Positions 35,675 to 44,461 of a DNA stretch of 64,000 nucleotides are shown here, in pieces (the first letter of the stretch is position 1; the number at the start of each line of letters is the position of its first letter). The notes beneath the pieces were generated by a model. The model did no database searches and had not been told where the DNA came from. It saw only the letters and a list, made by a program, of their open reading frames with translations. Origin of the DNA: Desulfobacteraceae bacterium (lineage in GTDB: Bacteria > Desulfobacterota > Desulfobacteria > Desulfobacterales > Desulfobacteraceae); assembly GCA_016743945.1 (NCBI GenBank), contig JADGFI010000003.1, positions 269,132 through 333,131 of the forward strand, given 5' to 3'. Position numbers and translations under genes: made by a program.

Positions 35675-38158
35675 CTAGGAAACGGGAAAATCATTGGTTT
35701 TTATCAAACCCGGGACGGTGACCACAGGGTTCCCGGCCGTTCCCATGTCAATTCCTTCCGGAAATACAAAATTTTCATCCATGGTTTTATAATAGGATTC
35801 ATCATAACAGCCAAGCTTTATTTTCACGTCACTGCCTGTTCCCATAAATTTAGCGGTGAGCCCATAATCCACTTCCCCCAGGGGGGTTAAAATAATATAC
35901 CGGGGAATCTCCCGGCCCGACCCTTCACGCCGGACCATTGTGGCAATATCAATGACATCATAGGAATCAATGGGATAATTTTTGTTCCAGCGATTCTGAA
36001 CGGGCAAACCCGCCACATAAAGATGGTGAAACTCCATGCCCTTTTCTCTAAGGGCATAGGCCAGATCATGGATAGCCCTGTCCGTGTCATTCACCCCGCC
36101 CAGCAATGGCACATTGGCATACACCGTGATCCCCTTATTGTTCAATTGCCGGACCAGTTTTCCATGGGCATCCCCAACATCCCTATCACTGATAAACCAG
36201 GTCTCTATTTCAAGACGAAGGGGATTGACCACGGACAGGTGGTTCAAATCTCCCAATGTATTGATCACAGCACGGGTATAGGCGTCAGGGGTGGTTGCCA
36301 ATTTCATGGAGCGCAGTCTCACCCCATTGACATGGGCAATTTTTCGCAGCTCTCCAATAACCCTAGTAATATCATAGAGCGCATCCACTGAATCCACAGG
36401 AACAGCGGCATCCATCCCGGGTGCCACCACCACATCGGTTATCCTGTGATCCGCCATGATATAAGCCATTTGTTGTTCGCCCGCCTGGCCGCAAATCTGC
36501 ACACGGGTTTCGTGGAGCCGAATCAATCCCTCAATACCCGTGTTTACAATGGAAGGCCCTGCCTGGCAATGCGTTGTCAATTCGTTTTTAAGACGGTCCA
36601 TATCTTCCCCGGTGGCTGCGGGGTTTTTGGGAGCCGTTTTTACCGGCCGGTTTCCGATCAAACAAGACGTGTCCCCGATCTTTGCCATATACTGGATATC
36701 AATGGTACCTTCGGCATTGACCCGGATATTTTTCAGTTCATTGGCAATGGGGGCAAAATTCTTAAAATAGTCAGGGGTATAGGGGGTTCTGATCCAGATA
36801 AAATTTTCATTATCCGCCACCTTTTCAACGGCCCAGCCGCTGGTGTACCAGTCCATTTTCCCAATGGGGGTGGCCGTACAGATCCGTGGGATAACCCGGT
36901 CAGACAAGTGGGCCCGAAGGGGAAAAGCCATATGAATACCGTCGGACAGGGGTTTCCAATAAATGGAATTGCCATGGATGGGGCTGCAGGGGATATAAAG
37001 GTAATGCAGCTCCGCGCCGGCCCCGCGCAAAAGCCCGAAAAGCCTCACTAATTCTGGCCCCGTGTCGTTACAGTCATTTAAGAAGGGAGTTTGGATATAA
37101 ACGGCAATACCGTTTTTAACCAGGTCTGTGATAATATCCAGGCTTTCAGGGCTCACCTCGTCGGGATGGATAAAATGGGTGGCAACTTCCATGCGCTTGC
37201 CGTACTGTTGGAGTTCCAGATTTTTTTGTTTCAAGTATTTGAGATAAGCAGATTCATTGTCCAGGAACAGATCCGGATAATAGGCAACAGACCGTGTGGC
37301 AAGGCGCAGGGTCTGGACATGGGGAACGGTCATGAGCCCGTCAATGGCGGCGGCCATATTCTTCCGGTTCAGGAATGGATCACCTCCAGTGACCACAATT
37401 TCCTTGATCAACGGGGAATTTTTGACATGGGCAACCGCCGTCACAACCCCTTCGGGTGTGGGGTTGTTTTCGTTCCTGGCATCTTTATGCTTTCTGAAAC
37501 AAAACCGACAATAGACAGGACAGCTCATGTTGAGCAAAAAAATCACCCGGTTCTGATACATCTGTTCCAAAAGGCCGTCATGGAACTGTCCGATCCAGGT
37601 GTTGGTGTGGCCCACAGACTCCAGCTCTTCCACAAAGGGCATATACTGATAGGCCACATCCCTGGAGACCATCATCTGGCGAATGGTATGCCGGGAGAGA
37701 CGTACCGGATATCGTTCAATGACTGCATCAAGATCTGATCGCTGATCCTCGGGAATGTCCAGGTTGGTTACACGGGCCAGCTGGGCGGTATCTTTTATGG
37801 ATACATACCCGTGGCCCGGAATCACCTGTTCCAGCAGGGCCACCAAAAGCCTGGAGGGCAGTGCTATCTGGTTTAGCTTAAGATTCCGGCTTTGGGCCTT
37901 GCCAATGGCATCCAGCAACACCTCGAAAAACCCCTTGGGATCATCTGCATACCCAGTGGAAGATAGAAGAGCTGCAAATTTTGTCTGCCCGTCTCCACTG
38001 CCTAGAACCGCAACAAATGATCTACCACAAAATTGTTCATTTCCGTAAATTTCCAGGAACGCTGTCATACTATCCATTAATTTGGACAAGGGGACATCAA
38101 CCTTACGTTTAGAATGCTCAAACCGAATTTCCAAGATAGTATCTGTCTTTAATTTCAC
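35675..38158 (-). CDS. Tandem KamA-like radical SAM protein (aminomutase family), second module lacking the cluster motif
   Basis: An 827-residue protein. The N-terminal region (~1-100) is unassigned. A KamA/lysine-2,3-aminomutase-like radical SAM domain follows (~150-470) with CxxxCxxC at Cys213, Cys217 and Cys220 (CPVYCRFC), preceded by RVIFLLNMS and followed by EIVVTGGDPFLN. The rest (~530-800) is a second KamA-like barrel without that cysteine motif (for example VVAPGMDAAVP, YANVPLLGGVNDTD, FHHLYVAGLPVQNR). Single-domain KamA is normally about 400 residues, so this looks like a duplication-fusion with one catalytic and one degenerate half. ATGA overlap with the upstream small gene. Substrate could be lysine, glutamate or another amino acid; not resolvable here. 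Confidence 0.85.
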   Translation of the reverse strand: MKLKTDTILEIRFEHSKRKVDVPLSKLMDSMTAFLEIYGNEQFCGRSFVAVLGSGDGQTKFAALLSSTGYADDPKGFFEVLLDAIGKAQSRNLKLNQIALPSRLLVALLEQVIPGHGYVSIKDTAQLARVTNLDIPEDQRSDLDAVIERYPVRLSRHTIRQMMVSRDVAYQYMPFVEELESVGHTNTWIGQFHDGLLEQMYQNRVIFLLNMSCPVYCRFCFRKHKDARNENNPTPEGVVTAVAHVKNSPLIKEIVVTGGDPFLNRKNMAAAIDGLMTVPHVQTLRLATRSVAYYPDLFLDNESAYLKYLKQKNLELQQYGKRMEVATHFIHPDEVSPESLDIITDLVKNGIAVYIQTPFLNDCNDTGPELVRLFGLLRGAGAELHYLYIPCSPIHGNSIYWKPLSDGIHMAFPLRAHLSDRVIPRICTATPIGKMDWYTSGWAVEKVADNENFIWIRTPYTPDYFKNFAPIANELKNIRVNAEGTIDIQYMAKIGDTSCLIGNRPVKTAPKNPAATGEDMDRLKNELTTHCQAGPSIVNTGIEGLIRLHETRVQICGQAGEQQMAYIMADHRITDVVVAPGMDAAVPVDSVDALYDITRVIGELRKIAHVNGVRLRSMKLATTPDAYTRAVINTLGDLNHLSVVNPLRLEIETWFISDRDVGDAHGKLVRQLNNKGITVYANVPLLGGVNDTDRAIHDLAYALREKGMEFHHLYVAGLPVQNRWNKNYPIDSYDVIDIATMVRREGSGREIPRYIILTPLGEVDYGLTAKFMGTGSDVKIKLGCYDESYYKTMDENFVFPEGIDMGTAGNPVVTVPGLIKTNDFPVS

Positions 38159-38484
38159 TTTCGCACCTCTTTAGCCTTGTAAATGTAATATATGGTATTT
38201 TCAGGGAACCCATACCCCATGATACGCCCAAGCACCTTTTCTTCGTTGCCGGGCACCAACCGGATCACCAGATATTCCCGGGACAACTCCATGTCGATAA
38301 TCTGCTGCCAGACAAATTTTTCCCGGGCAAGATAGGTATAGGCAATATGGGCCGGATCAAAGATCGAGCCACCCTGCTGTTTTAAGTCATTTTCAAAAAC
38401 AATATAGCTTGCCGATGGATCCAGGGACTGCTTGATCCATAAAAAATTTTCTTTTTTGGGCTCGGTATGAGAAAAATCTGTCAC
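38155..38484 (-). CDS. Hypothetical protein, 109 residues, coupled to the KamA-like gene
   Basis: A small soluble protein from a GTG start, rich in aromatic residues (for example IAYTYLAREKFVWQQ and ENTIYYIYKAKE). No signal peptide or membrane segment and no family I recognise. Its stop overlaps the KamA-like start (ATGA), which argues strongly that the two proteins are made together. A partner or small regulatory subunit of the aminomutase-like protein is plausible. Confidence 0.7.
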   Translation of the reverse strand: MTDFSHTEPKKENFLWIKQSLDPSASYIVFENDLKQQGGSIFDPAHIAYTYLAREKFVWQQIIDMELSREYLVIRLVPGNEEKVLGRIMGYGFPENTIYYIYKAKEVRK

Positions 38485-38596
38485 CGTTATGTTTACTCTC
38501 TTCTATTTTTAAACGCACCCCTCCACAGGAAGAGGTCTCCACAATGCCGACCGGCAATCCACTCCATACAATTAACTCATTTTTATGATAATTATT

Positions 38597-39712
38597 TCAT
38601 GATTTCAACAATCTGCAATGGAACGGATCCACCTGTATATAGACCTCATCCCCCCGGCGATAGGGGGCACGTTTCACAAAATTAATCACGTGTAAAATCT
38701 GTTGCTCGGGAAGTTCCACAAAATAACTGACCTCTCCCCCCATATAACTGCGATCCACGATTTTACCAAAAAAATAATTCATCTCCGGTTCCTGCACAAA
38801 ATCCTTTCCATGACCCAGGGTCATCTTCTGGGCCCGGATCACGACTTCCGCCCTGTCCCCGGGCACAAAATCTCCTGCCGGACTGACCAGGCAGGAACTG
38901 TTATCCCCAAGCCTGACACGAAGAAAATCCTTTTCCTTTTTTTCAACCACGGCAGCGATAAAATTAGAATGCCCCAAAAAATCCGCCACAAAATGATTGA
39001 CCGAATTATTGTATACCTCTTCCGGACTCCCTTGCTGCTGGATAAACCCGTCTTTCATTACCACCACCTTGTCTGACATGGAAAGGGCTTCGCGCTGGTC
39101 GTGGGTCACAAAAATGGTGGTCACCCCCAGATCCTGCTGAAGGTTATCAATTTCCCGCCGCATATCCTCCCTTAGGTTCTCGTCCAGGGCTGACAGGGGT
39201 TCATCCATGAGCAGCACGTCCGGTTCAATCACAATGGCACGGGCCAGGGCAATCCGCTGCTGCTGGCCACCGGAAAGCTGGGAGGGCATCCGATCGCCTA
39301 CCCCCGGAAGCCTGACCATTTCCAGTGCCGTTTCAACCTTTCCCCGGATGTCGTCCTTTGATGTTCCCCTGTATTTCAGGCCAAAGGCCACATTTTCAAA
39401 AATGGTTTTATGAGGGAAAAGGGCATAGTTCTGAAAAATCATCCCCAGGTTCCGTTTATGGATGGGGGTATCATTGATCCGTTTGCCCCGTATATAAATA
39501 TCTCCATGGGTGGGTGTTTCCAACCCTGCCAGCATTCTTAAAAGGGTGGTTTTCCCGCAACCGGATGGCCCCAACAGGGTCACCAATGATCCTTCAGGAA
39601 TGTCCAGGTCCATTTTTTTTACGGCAACCACCTTTCCATACCGCTTTTCAATTCCCTTGAACCTTACAAAAGCCGGATCTTTTTCTTGTACCAAACCGTT
39701 ATATCTCCCCAT
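38597..39712 (-). CDS. potA: Spermidine/putrescine-type ABC transporter ATP-binding protein (PotA)
   Basis: A 371-residue ATPase subunit. Walker A is GPSGCGKTT, signature LSGGQQQR, and Walker B VLLMDEPLSALD followed by the switch VTHDQREA. A C-terminal TOBE domain (~285-370) carries SCLVSPAGDFVPGDRAEVVIR. The ATG at 39712 (MGRYNGLVQEKDP) is chosen, since 88 upstream in-frame codons are unlike PotA and run back into potD. No ribosome-binding site is obvious before it; a 15-bp hairpin ends just upstream. Length and domain order are normal for PotA. The ligand may be a polyamine, but PotABCD-type systems also carry other organic cations and amino acids. Confidence 0.92.
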   Translation of the reverse strand: MGRYNGLVQEKDPAFVRFKGIEKRYGKVVAVKKMDLDIPEGSLVTLLGPSGCGKTTLLRMLAGLETPTHGDIYIRGKRINDTPIHKRNLGMIFQNYALFPHKTIFENVAFGLKYRGTSKDDIRGKVETALEMVRLPGVGDRMPSQLSGGQQQRIALARAIVIEPDVLLMDEPLSALDENLREDMRREIDNLQQDLGVTTIFVTHDQREALSMSDKVVVMKDGFIQQQGSPEEVYNNSVNHFVADFLGHSNFIAAVVEKKEKDFLRVRLGDNSSCLVSPAGDFVPGDRAEVVIRAQKMTLGHGKDFVQEPEMNYFFGKIVDRSYMGGEVSYFVELPEQQILHVINFVKRAPYRRGDEVYIQVDPFHCRLLKS

Positions 39713-39722
39713 GGTTGTGAGA

Positions 39723-39763
39723 GGATTCACCGGTGTTATTGCCAGCAAAACACCGGTGAATCC
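39723..39763 (-). other. Long hairpin between potD and potA
   Basis: Perfect inverted repeat with 15-bp arms, GGATTCACCGGTGTT and its inverse, separated by 11 bases. It lies 16 bases after the potD stop and ends about 10 bases before the potA start. There is no T-run, so a simple terminator is unlikely. The stem sits where the potA ribosome-binding site should be and may set the potD:potA ratio. Confidence 0.7.
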
Positions 39764-39779
39764 CATATTGATGAAACGA

Positions 39780-40940
39780 TCAGCCAGCCATGACCCGGTC
39801 CCATTTTTCAGCCCAGTCAAGCTGATGACTGTTCCAATAGGCAGGGTCTGCAAACAGGTATCCATCCAATTTGCCCGTGGGATCAAAGGCGGGCAGTTTT
39901 TTAACCTCATCGGGCATGGCAACTTTTGTGGGGTCCAAACTGGTGGGGTAATTCTGGCCTTTGGCCACGGCAATGGCAGCGGAAGGTTCCAGCATGAAAT
40001 TCAATAACTTCTGGGCAACAGGAAGGTCGGTACCCTTGAGTACATACATGTATTCCATCCATGAATAGGTGCCGTTCGGAGAGAGATATCCAATGGGATG
40101 TCCCTGTTTCTGGAGGGCTGCAACACGTCCCGACCATGCCACTGTGGCATAGATCTCACCGTTGCCCAAAAGGCTCATGAGTTCAGATCCCGATGCCCAG
40201 TATTTTTTTATCAACCCCCGCTGTTCTTTTAATGCATTCCAGACCGCTTTTTCATCTGCGATATTGTTGGGACTCTGACCGGTATGCAGGGCTGCATACC
40301 ACATATTGGTTCTAAAATCGCCACCCCAGGAACCCAGCTTGCCCTTGAGACTTTTCTCAAACAAAAGGGAGGCACCCAATTTTTGCGCATCTGCCTTGGA
40401 GATTTTTTCCGTGTTATAAGCGATACCGGTTTGACCCAGATCATAGGGAACAGCGGAAAGGGTTCCCTTGGAAATCCCCCTCAGGGTATCGGTCATTTTG
40501 GTCATGACATTTTTCAAATTGGGGATCTTGGTTTCATCCAGGACCACACCAAACCCTAAGTCTGTATACCGGGCATAATCATACACCGCGCTCAAATGGG
40601 CGATATTAAACTCTCCGCCCGGCGGATAGGAGGCTTTGACCTGGGTAAGAAAGGCATCCATACCGGTAAAGGCAGCATCAATGACCTTGATACCCTCGGA
40701 CTTGGTAAAGGGATCAAAAGCAAATTTTCTCAATGCTTCGGAAGTAGAGCCCCCCCAGGAATGACAGGTAATGGCTTTGCTGCCGGAAAAAGCATGTTTC
40801 ACCAGTCCGAAGGGCCCGCCCATTATCCCTAAGGAGGCACCGGCAATACCGACAAATTTAACAAAATCCCGCCGGGAAATATTGCCTTGGCTGTAACTTT
40901 CCTGTACATCACTCAGCTGTTTTTCCAAATCCTTTCCCAT
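39780..40940 (-). CDS. potD: Extracellular solute-binding protein, PotD-like, Tat-type signal
   Basis: A 386-residue substrate-binding protein. The N-terminus has a twin-arginine-like signal (ISRRDFVKFVGIAGASLG) preceded by a charged region, so it may be exported folded. The mature part carries text typical of PotD/PotF-like proteins (GGSTSEALRKFAFDPFT, VPYDLGQTGIAYNTEKI, YMYVLKGT). The ATG at 40940 has AGGAGAAAAGA upstream. Follows potC with a 79-base gap and is followed by a strong hairpin before potA. The ligand cannot be told from sequence; polyamine or an amino-acid derivative are both possible. Confidence 0.9.
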   Translation of the reverse strand: MGKDLEKQLSDVQESYSQGNISRRDFVKFVGIAGASLGIMGGPFGLVKHAFSGSKAITCHSWGGSTSEALRKFAFDPFTKSEGIKVIDAAFTGMDAFLTQVKASYPPGGEFNIAHLSAVYDYARYTDLGFGVVLDETKIPNLKNVMTKMTDTLRGISKGTLSAVPYDLGQTGIAYNTEKISKADAQKLGASLLFEKSLKGKLGSWGGDFRTNMWYAALHTGQSPNNIADEKAVWNALKEQRGLIKKYWASGSELMSLLGNGEIYATVAWSGRVAALQKQGHPIGYLSPNGTYSWMEYMYVLKGTDLPVAQKLLNFMLEPSAAIAVAKGQNYPTSLDPTKVAMPDEVKKLPAFDPTGKLDGYLFADPAYWNSHQLDWAEKWDRVMAG

Positions 40941-41019
40941 TCTTTTCTCCTTTTTTCCTTTTTTCCTATTGTAAAAAGTTATAACACCGGGCTTAAAATC
41001 CGCCAGTGTCACCAAATCT

Positions 41020-41820
41020 TTATTTACTGCTTCCCCTGGCAAACCGCCGGGTCAAATAGCCTGCCAATAAAGGAGTTGACACGGTAAGGGCGATCATGAC
41101 GGTCCCAAGAGCATTGATCTCCGGGCTGATGGAATTTCTCAACATCCCGAATATTTTAACGGGCACGGTCTGGTTCTGGGCCGTTGCCCAGAAAAGGGTG
41201 GCCGTGACATCATCAAAGGAAATCGTAAATGAAAACAGCATGCCGGCAAAAATGGCAGGGGCCAACAGGGGAAAGGTAATTTCCCTAAAGGTTTGAAAAG
41301 GGCTTGCCCCCAGGGAAAGGGCGGCCTCTTCATATTCTCTTTTTATCCCCACAAGGCGTGCCTGGACGATCAAGAGTACATAGGGAAGGGTCAAAACCAC
41401 GTGTCCAACCACCAGCATGGCAAAGCTTTTGGGCTGCTGCAGCCACCGGATGAACAGCAGAAGGGCAACGCCCAGAACCACTTCGGGAATCATGATGGGG
41501 GCGATGAGCAGGGTATTGATCAATTCTTTCCCCCTAAATTCATACCGGATAAACGCCATGGCCGCCGGCACCCCCACAGCGGTTGAAAAAATGGCCGTCA
41601 AAGTGCCCAGAACCATGGAATTTTTAAAAGCGTCCAGGATGGTGGAATTGTGGGAAAGTTTGACAAACCATTTAAAGGAAAACCCCTCCATGGGGAAGGA
41701 TCCAAACTGCTGGGGATTAAAGGCCAGAATAACCACCGCCACAATGGGGGTAAACATCCAGACGTACACCACCAGGGTATAAAGTTTAATCAATGTCCAT
41801 CCGGAAATCAGTCGTTTCAT
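41020..41820 (-). CDS. potC: ABC transporter permease (PotC-like)
   Basis: A 266-residue inner-membrane permease with the PotC pattern FTPIVAVVILAFNPQQF near the start, LLIAPIMIPEVVLGVALL, and the EAA loop EEAALSLGASPFQTFREI. About six membrane segments. Thirteen bases after the potB stop. Confidence 0.93.
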   Translation of the reverse strand: MKRLISGWTLIKLYTLVVYVWMFTPIVAVVILAFNPQQFGSFPMEGFSFKWFVKLSHNSTILDAFKNSMVLGTLTAIFSTAVGVPAAMAFIRYEFRGKELINTLLIAPIMIPEVVLGVALLLFIRWLQQPKSFAMLVVGHVVLTLPYVLLIVQARLVGIKREYEEAALSLGASPFQTFREITFPLLAPAIFAGMLFSFTISFDDVTATLFWATAQNQTVPVKIFGMLRNSISPEINALGTVMIALTVSTPLLAGYLTRRFARGSSK

Positions 41821-41833
41821 AAAGATTCCTCGC

Positions 41834-42700
41834 CTAGCCGTTGCTCAGGGATTTAAATATCTGGTTGATGCCCATATAGCGATTGTAGGTATAGACAATA
41901 ACACCCAAAAGCAGCATCAAAATAACACTGATGGCAGACCCAAAGGGCCAGTCAAGGGTGCCGATCACCCGTTTGAAAATCAGGTTGGCGATCATTTCAT
42001 TGCCCGGCCCCCCTAGAATCATGGGGGGCAGATAGGTGCCGCAGGTCAGAACAAAGACCAAGAGGCACCCGGCCGAAACACCGGGCATACTCAGGGGCAG
42101 GGTGACCTCTTTAAAGGCCTGCCATTCGGTGCAGCCCAGACTTTTGGCTGCTTCTGCCAGGCTTTTGTCTATCCCGTCCAGGCTGACATAAATATTTAAA
42201 ATCATGAAGGGCAGCAGATACTGGAGCAACCCCATGATCACCGCCCCTTCATTGTACAGCAGGGCCAAAGGGCTTGAAATAAATCCGGCCTTGAGCAGCA
42301 AATGGTTGATTAAGCCCGAATCCCCCAGAATATTAATCCAGCTTAAGGTTCGGATAATAAAGCTGATCCAGAAGGGCAGCATGACCAGCAGCATCAGATA
42401 GGGTTTGAGCCGGGAAGTGGTTTTATAAAAAAAATAAGCAGGAATATACCCCAGAACCAGACAGAGAATAACGGTTTCAAAGGCCACCCGCAGGGTATTG
42501 AACAGAATAACCGGATAAAAGGAGTCCACGAAAAATTTGGCATAATTTCCCAACTGAAAGGCGGGGATATCCTGGCCGCTGGGGGCCCGAAGCCAGAAGC
42601 TGTAAACAATAACAAAACATACCGGAACCACAAGAAGTAAAAAAACGGCTGTCAGAGAAGGTGATAAGAGAAGCCATGGTTTCCATTTTTTTTCTTTCAT
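41834..42700 (-). CDS. potB: ABC transporter permease (PotB-like)
   Basis: A 288-residue inner-membrane permease. Family features include the N-terminal helix (WLLLSPSLTAVFLLLVVPV), LPFWISFIIRTLSWINILG, and the EAA loop LAEAAKSLGCTEWQAFKEV. First gene of the leftward potBCDA set. It begins after a 360-base gap that contains two copies of an inverted repeat. Confidence 0.93.
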   Translation of the reverse strand: MKEKKWKPWLLLSPSLTAVFLLLVVPVCFVIVYSFWLRAPSGQDIPAFQLGNYAKFFVDSFYPVILFNTLRVAFETVILCLVLGYIPAYFFYKTTSRLKPYLMLLVMLPFWISFIIRTLSWINILGDSGLINHLLLKAGFISSPLALLYNEGAVIMGLLQYLLPFMILNIYVSLDGIDKSLAEAAKSLGCTEWQAFKEVTLPLSMPGVSAGCLLVFVLTCGTYLPPMILGGPGNEMIANLIFKRVIGTLDWPFGSAISVILMLLLGVIVYTYNRYMGINQIFKSLSNG

Positions 42701-43060
42701 ATATCAGGTCCCGTTCCTTTGTTTTCCGATCTATATTGTTTAACTATCCTGTATTCATTTACTCACCTGGATATGGATCAAGAGCCAGCACCTTTGTTGA
42801 CCCATAAAAAACAATTATACAAAAGGCATACCTGTTGATATTTTTTTTTCATAACCCTTTGAAACCATATAAAAAAAATAATTTCACAGAACGAACAAGC
42901 GCCTGGAACAACGAGATCTGATTCATTTTAGAATCATCATATCCTGGATAACAGGCTGAAATAAATAGAAATTCCTGTTCGATTCAACATTGCATCACCG
43001 GCTATGAGAGCGAAACATCTGCTAAAATAGGGACATAGACATTTTTGATTCAAAAATGAA
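42701..43060. other. Intergenic region upstream of potB
   Basis: 360 bases between the second sigma-54 regulator and potB. It contains the TGATTC-N6-GAATCA repeats described separately. I looked for a -24/-12 element with GG-N10-GC spacing on the minus strand and found none. No coding frame is convincing. Confidence 0.5.
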
Positions 43061-43063
43061 TCA
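42919..43063. promoter_or_regulatory. Two TGATTC-N6-GAATCA inverted repeats, candidate operators upstream of potB
   Basis: Copy 1 is at 42919-42936 (TGATTC ATTTTA GAATCA) and copy 2 at 43046-43063 (TGATTC AAAAAT GAATCA), the latter overlapping the stop codon of the sigma-54 regulator. Centre-to-centre spacing is 127 bases. A related half-site, CGATTCAAC, lies between them at about 42980. They are natural candidates for binding by the neighbouring Fis-type regulator. Confidence 0.55.
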
Positions 43064-44461
43064 GACTGTCTGTTTTTCCATGGTCATGCCATGCTTTTTT
43101 AATTTCCGCACCACAGTGGGTTGACTGATACCCAGAAAAACAGCTGCCTCCCGGGTGGTTCGACACCGACCAACCGCCTGGATGAGCATCTCATATTCAA
43201 TCCTATTAAGTTTTTCCGAAAGACTTGCATCCCCAGCGAAAGATGCCACGGTTGTCACCCGGGGCCGCAGGTTTTCAGTTGCCCGGATAATATAATCATC
43301 CAAAAATCTGCGGTCACACATGACCACGGCCTGTTTGATAATATTGATCAGCTCTCTGACATTGCCGGGAAAGGCATAGGACTTCAGGGCTTCATAGGCT
43401 TTGTAGCCGATATAGGTACGGCGATTATACCGTTTGTTGTACTTTTTCAAACAAGTGGCCGTAAGTTCCAGGATATCTTCCGGCCGGTCCCGCAGGGGCG
43501 GAATGAACAGGGTAAACGTATTAAGCCTGTGCAAAAGATCCAGCCGGAATTGATGCTTCAGAGTTCTTTGGTCCAGGTTCCGGTTGGTGGCGGCAATGAT
43601 GGAACAATCAATTTTCTTGGCCCTGGTACCGCCAACGGGCATAATCTCATGGTCATCCAGATATTTGAGCAATTTTGCCTGGACACCCAATGACAACTCG
43701 CCGATTTCGTCCAGAAAAAGGGTCCCCCCTGCTGCCAGTTCAAAAAGTCCGGCTTTTCCCGATTCCCTGGCTCCGGTAAAAGCCCCCCGTTCATATCCAA
43801 ACAATTCCGCCTCCAGAAGATTTTCCGGCAGGGCCGCACAATTAATCTGGATAAAGGATTTTTTGCTCCACAGACTGTTCGCGTGGATAAATTTGGCCAG
43901 CAATCCCTTGCCCGTTCCGGACTCCCCCTGGATCAAAATATTGGAGGAATCAATTCTGGCCAATTTCATGGCCAGCCGCAGGGTCTGCTTCATGGAGCTG
44001 CTCTGGGCCACAATATGATTGTTCTTAAGTTCCAACAAGGTGAGCTCGGTGAGTTCATCCCTCATCTTTTGAGACTCTTGCCGAACCTGGGCCAACTCCC
44101 GCTTCATATCCTCGATCAGGGAAATATCCCGTTCATTAACCACCACATATAAAATCTCATTGTCGGCATTAAAAACCGGGGTACCGGTCACCAGAAGGGT
44201 AACCCCGGATCGGGGGGTGGTCTGGACCAGACTGACCTGACGAAGGGTCTCGATCACCTCCTGGGTAGCAGACCGATTGATCTGCCCCTCCTGGACAAGG
44301 GCTCGCACATCCTTGCCCACCACCTCACAGGCCTTTATCCCGTTGAGCCTTTCAGCGGCCCGGTTCATCTTGAGAATTCTGCCCCGGGCGTCACAGATCA
44401 TCAACCCGTCTTCGGACCGGTCAAAAATCGTATTCAGATAATTAAACTCCCTGGCGTTCAT
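43061..44461 (-). CDS. Sigma-54-dependent enhancer-binding regulator, PAS type
   Basis: A 466-residue activator. A PAS domain (~5-120, starting EFNYLNTIFDRSEDGLMICD) is followed by a coiled linker. The AAA+ domain has Walker A GESGTGKG (about residue 180), the loop GAFTGA and Walker B LFLDEIGEL. A C-terminal Fis-type HTH (TTREAAVFLGISQPTVVRKL) ends the protein. The start at 44461 (MNAREFNYL) overlaps the amidohydrolase stop by 20 bases, so the regulator is translated with the catabolic enzymes. It probably controls either the proline-racemase/amidohydrolase operon or the pot genes downstream. Confidence 0.92.
   Translation of the reverse strand: MNAREFNYLNTIFDRSEDGLMICDARGRILKMNRAAERLNGIKACEVVGKDVRALVQEGQINRSATQEVIETLRQVSLVQTTPRSGVTLLVTGTPVFNADNEILYVVVNERDISLIEDMKRELAQVRQESQKMRDELTELTLLELKNNHIVAQSSSMKQTLRLAMKLARIDSSNILIQGESGTGKGLLAKFIHANSLWSKKSFIQINCAALPENLLEAELFGYERGAFTGARESGKAGLFELAAGGTLFLDEIGELSLGVQAKLLKYLDDHEIMPVGGTRAKKIDCSIIAATNRNLDQRTLKHQFRLDLLHRLNTFTLFIPPLRDRPEDILELTATCLKKYNKRYNRRTYIGYKAYEALKSYAFPGNVRELINIIKQAVVMCDRRFLDDYIIRATENLRPRVTTVASFAGDASLSEKLNRIEYEMLIQAVGRCRTTREAAVFLGISQPTVVRKLKKHGMTMEKQTV

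Noticed and set aside
36446..37051. 201-codon plus-strand frame within the KamA-like gene
   Set aside because: It is the antisense of a confirmed gene, with no ribosome-binding site or family features.
42701..43060. Sigma-54 -24/-12 promoter for potB
   Set aside because: No GG-N10-GC pair with acceptable flanks was found on the minus strand in this gap.
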